DNA from: Bacillota bacterium
GTDB lineage: Bacteria; Bacillota; Clostridia; Lachnospirales; Lachnospiraceae
Length of the DNA stretch: 33,026 nt
NCBI GenBank assembly: GCA_023411225.1
Contig: JAEYPA010000051.1
Span: 1-33,026 of the forward strand
Direction of reading: 5' to 3'
Both the position numbers and the translations under genes were made by a program. Below the pieces are notes generated by a model that did not search any database, was not told the origin of the DNA, and saw only the letters and a list, made by a program, of their open reading frames with translations. Shown in pieces: positions 31,843 to 33,026 of the stretch; position 1 is the first letter of the stretch, and each line of letters opens with the position of its first letter.

Positions 31843-32790
31843 CTATTTATTCGAGGTATTACCTAATGTAGCCACCATTACTGCTTTTATAGTGTGCATG
31901 CGGTTCTCCGCTTCATCAAACACTATATCAGCGTTAGCTTCAAATACTTCCTCTGTAACTTCTTTCCCTTTTACAGCTGGTAAGCAGTGCATGAAGATCG
32001 TCTTGTCATTCTCTGTCATGGCCATAAGTTTACTATTCACCTGATATGGCTGCAATAGAGCCATACGTTCTGCTGCCTTCTCTTCTTCTCCCATAGAGCA
32101 CCACACATCTGTGTATATTACATCAGCCCCCTTAACCACTTTAAGATCATCTGTTAGTGTCAACTTAGAACCGGATTCTTTTGCATATTCTTCACACTGC
32201 TCCACCAACGTATCCAATGGCCATAACTGCTTTGGTGCAAGAACTGTAATATTAATACCCATCTTGGTACAACCAATCATTAAGCTATTACCCATATTGT
32301 TACGTCCATCTCCTACGTAAACAAAGTTCAATCCCTTTAAATAACCGAACTGCTCCTTCATTGTGAGTATATCTGCTAATATCTGAGTAGGGTGATAGGT
32401 ATCTGTTAGTCCGTTCCATACTGGTACCTTACTATACTTTGCAAGCTTCTCCACACTCTCCTGCTTAAATCCACGAAATTCAATCCCATCAAACATTCTG
32501 CCTAATACTCTTGCGGTATCTTCCACGCTTTCTTTGTATCCTAATTGTATATCATCTTTTCCCAAATATTCAGGGTGTCCACCCTCATCAATACACGCTA
32601 CAGTAAAAGAGCATCTTGTTCTTGTGGATGGTTTTTCAAAGATTAGGGCTATATTCTTACCTTTTAAGCTATTGCCGGTAATCCCTTTTTTCTTGTCTGC
32701 TTTTAACTTCGCAGCTAAGTCTAATAAATAATTAATTTCTGCTGGTGTAAAATCCTTCAATGTCAGAAAACTTCTTCCGGATAAATTCAT
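31843..32790 (-). CDS. argF: Ornithine carbamoyltransferase
   Basis: Makes citrulline from ornithine and carbamoyl phosphate. The 315-residue protein has the carbamoyl-phosphate site STRTR at 55-59, HPTQ at 133-136, GDGRNNMGNSLM near 160-171, the ornithine loop with SMG at 232-234 and HCLP at 268-271. The same fold serves in arginine degradation (arcB), but the ArgR-like boxes over the promoter and absence of arcA or arcC nearby favour synthesis. GGGAGG lies about 10 nt before the ATG. Confidence 0.95.
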   Translation of the reverse strand: MNLSGRSFLTLKDFTPAEINYLLDLAAKLKADKKKGITGNSLKGKNIALIFEKPSTRTRCSFTVACIDEGGHPEYLGKDDIQLGYKESVEDTARVLGRMFDGIEFRGFKQESVEKLAKYSKVPVWNGLTDTYHPTQILADILTMKEQFGYLKGLNFVYVGDGRNNMGNSLMIGCTKMGINITVLAPKQLWPLDTLVEQCEEYAKESGSKLTLTDDLKVVKGADVIYTDVWCSMGEEEKAAERMALLQPYQVNSKLMAMTENDKTIFMHCLPAVKGKEVTEEVFEANADIVFDEAENRMHTIKAVMVATLGNTSNK

Positions 32791-32811
32791 AACAGCACAC
32801 CCTCCCTAATT

Positions 32812-32846
32812 AGTATATCTATTCATTAATATGTATATTTATACAT
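32812..32846. promoter_or_regulatory. Two ArgR-like boxes over the argF promoter
   Basis: The first, 32831-32846, is ATGTATATTTATACAT, a 16-bp palindrome fitting TGNATWWWWATNCA. The second, 32812-32827, holds a half-match (TGAAT on the minus strand, then ATAC) at a centre distance of 19 nt, close to the two-turn spacing usual for ArgR/AhrC. The first overlaps the -10. Confidence 0.6.
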
Positions 32847-32871
32847 TAACTCTATTTCTATCATTTGTCAA
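32843..32871 (-). promoter_or_regulatory. argF promoter
   Basis: Perfect TTGACA at 32866-32871, 17-nt spacer, weak -10 TAATGT at 32843-32848. Confidence 0.6.
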
Positions 32872-32918
32872 CTGCTTTTTAGGTATTTATAGTATTTCTT
32901 AAGTAACTAAATAATCAT

Positions 32919-32942
32919 CCACCCGCACAGCGGGTGGTTTTT
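32919..32942 (+). terminator. Strong plus-strand hairpin with T tract
   Basis: CCACCCGC-ACA-GCGGGTGG (32919-32937), then TTTTTC. It has the form of a strong rho-independent terminator on the plus strand, yet no plus-strand gene lies upstream of it in this window. It is part of the structured element described for 32919-33026. Confidence 0.7.
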
Positions 32943-33026
32943 CATTTTCGGGCATAGCCCTAATACCACTAGCTGCGCACAAGTGCGCTTTTTAGTTGGC
33001 CTGCCAGCCACGCGTCAGTTTACTTG
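32919..33026. other. GC-rich cluster of hairpins at the right edge, possible repeat or mobile-element end
   Basis: Base composition changes abruptly from AT-rich promoter sequence to GC-rich sequence. Within 75 nt there are three hairpins: 32919-32937, GGGC-ATA-GCCC at 32950-32960, and GCGCA-CAAG-TGCGC at 32975-32988 followed by TTTTT; further GC-rich sequence (GGCCTGCCAGCC, CACGCG) follows to the edge. No open frame is visible. Subterminal hairpins of this sort occur at ends of IS200/IS605 elements and in dispersed structured repeats, but the rest lies outside the window and the identity is inferred. Confidence 0.4.

Noticed and set aside
1..33026. CRISPR array, prophage, toxin-antitoxin or secondary-metabolite cluster
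   Set aside because: No regularly spaced repeats, no phage, nuclease or synthase genes; gene content is metabolic and transport-related throughout.

Overview
This is an AT-rich Firmicutes chromosome segment, most likely from a Lachnospiraceae member close to Lachnoclostridium or Clostridium phytofermentans (inference). The evidence is AGGAGG ribosome sites, a T-box-controlled trp operon, a pyrophosphate-type phosphofructokinase, a DUF6145-like gene, and a GH94 cellobiose phosphorylase closely resembling that of Clostridium thermocellum as I recall it. Most of the window is metabolic and transport genes. I see no prophage, CRISPR array, toxin-antitoxin pair or defence locus. Almost all genes are on the minus strand; the exceptions are a DUF188 gene fragment, uraA and a small membrane-anchored protein gene.

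Layout. 1-410: 3' part of a YaiI/YqxD (DUF188) gene and a hairpin shared with the trp operon. 503-7325: a seven-gene tryptophan operon, trpEGDCFBA, with overlapping or nearly touching genes, behind a tryptophan T-box leader (specifier UGG, antiterminator and terminator). 7403-8905: a membrane chemotaxis receptor without neighbouring che genes. 9064-14106: a peptide/nickel-type ABC transporter (binding protein, two permeases, one polypeptide with two ATPase domains). 14131-17894: an M20 amidohydrolase followed by a polar amino-acid ABC transporter, with an intrinsic terminator just after the binding-protein gene. 17980-20830: cellobiose phosphorylase with a complex upstream region. 20861-21238: an acidic protein of unknown function. 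21391-22882: uracil permease. 23009-23908: a membrane-anchored protein of unknown function. 23941-26551: aspartate-semialdehyde dehydrogenase and PPi-phosphofructokinase. 26568-30117: birA, a DUF6145-like gene, a Dabb-domain gene, coaX and dusB, apparently one operon. 30138-31710: citrate synthase. 31751-32871: ornithine carbamoyltransferase with two ArgR-like boxes on its promoter. 32919-33026: a GC-rich cluster of hairpins that looks like the edge of a repeat or mobile element.

How the parts work together. The genes suit an anaerobic saccharolytic cell. Cellobiose is split phosphorolytically and glycolysis can use pyrophosphate. Citrate synthase feeds glutamate, and tryptophan, aspartate-family and arginine synthesis genes are present. 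Peptides, acylated amino acids and uracil can be scavenged. The less ordinary observations are regulatory: a pair of closely related terminator hairpins flanking the chemoreceptor, dyads sitting on or near several promoters (aa-ABC, pfp, cbp, argF), a long inverted repeat filling the citrate synthase leader, and the structured element at the right edge. I did not find a convincing new multi-gene system.
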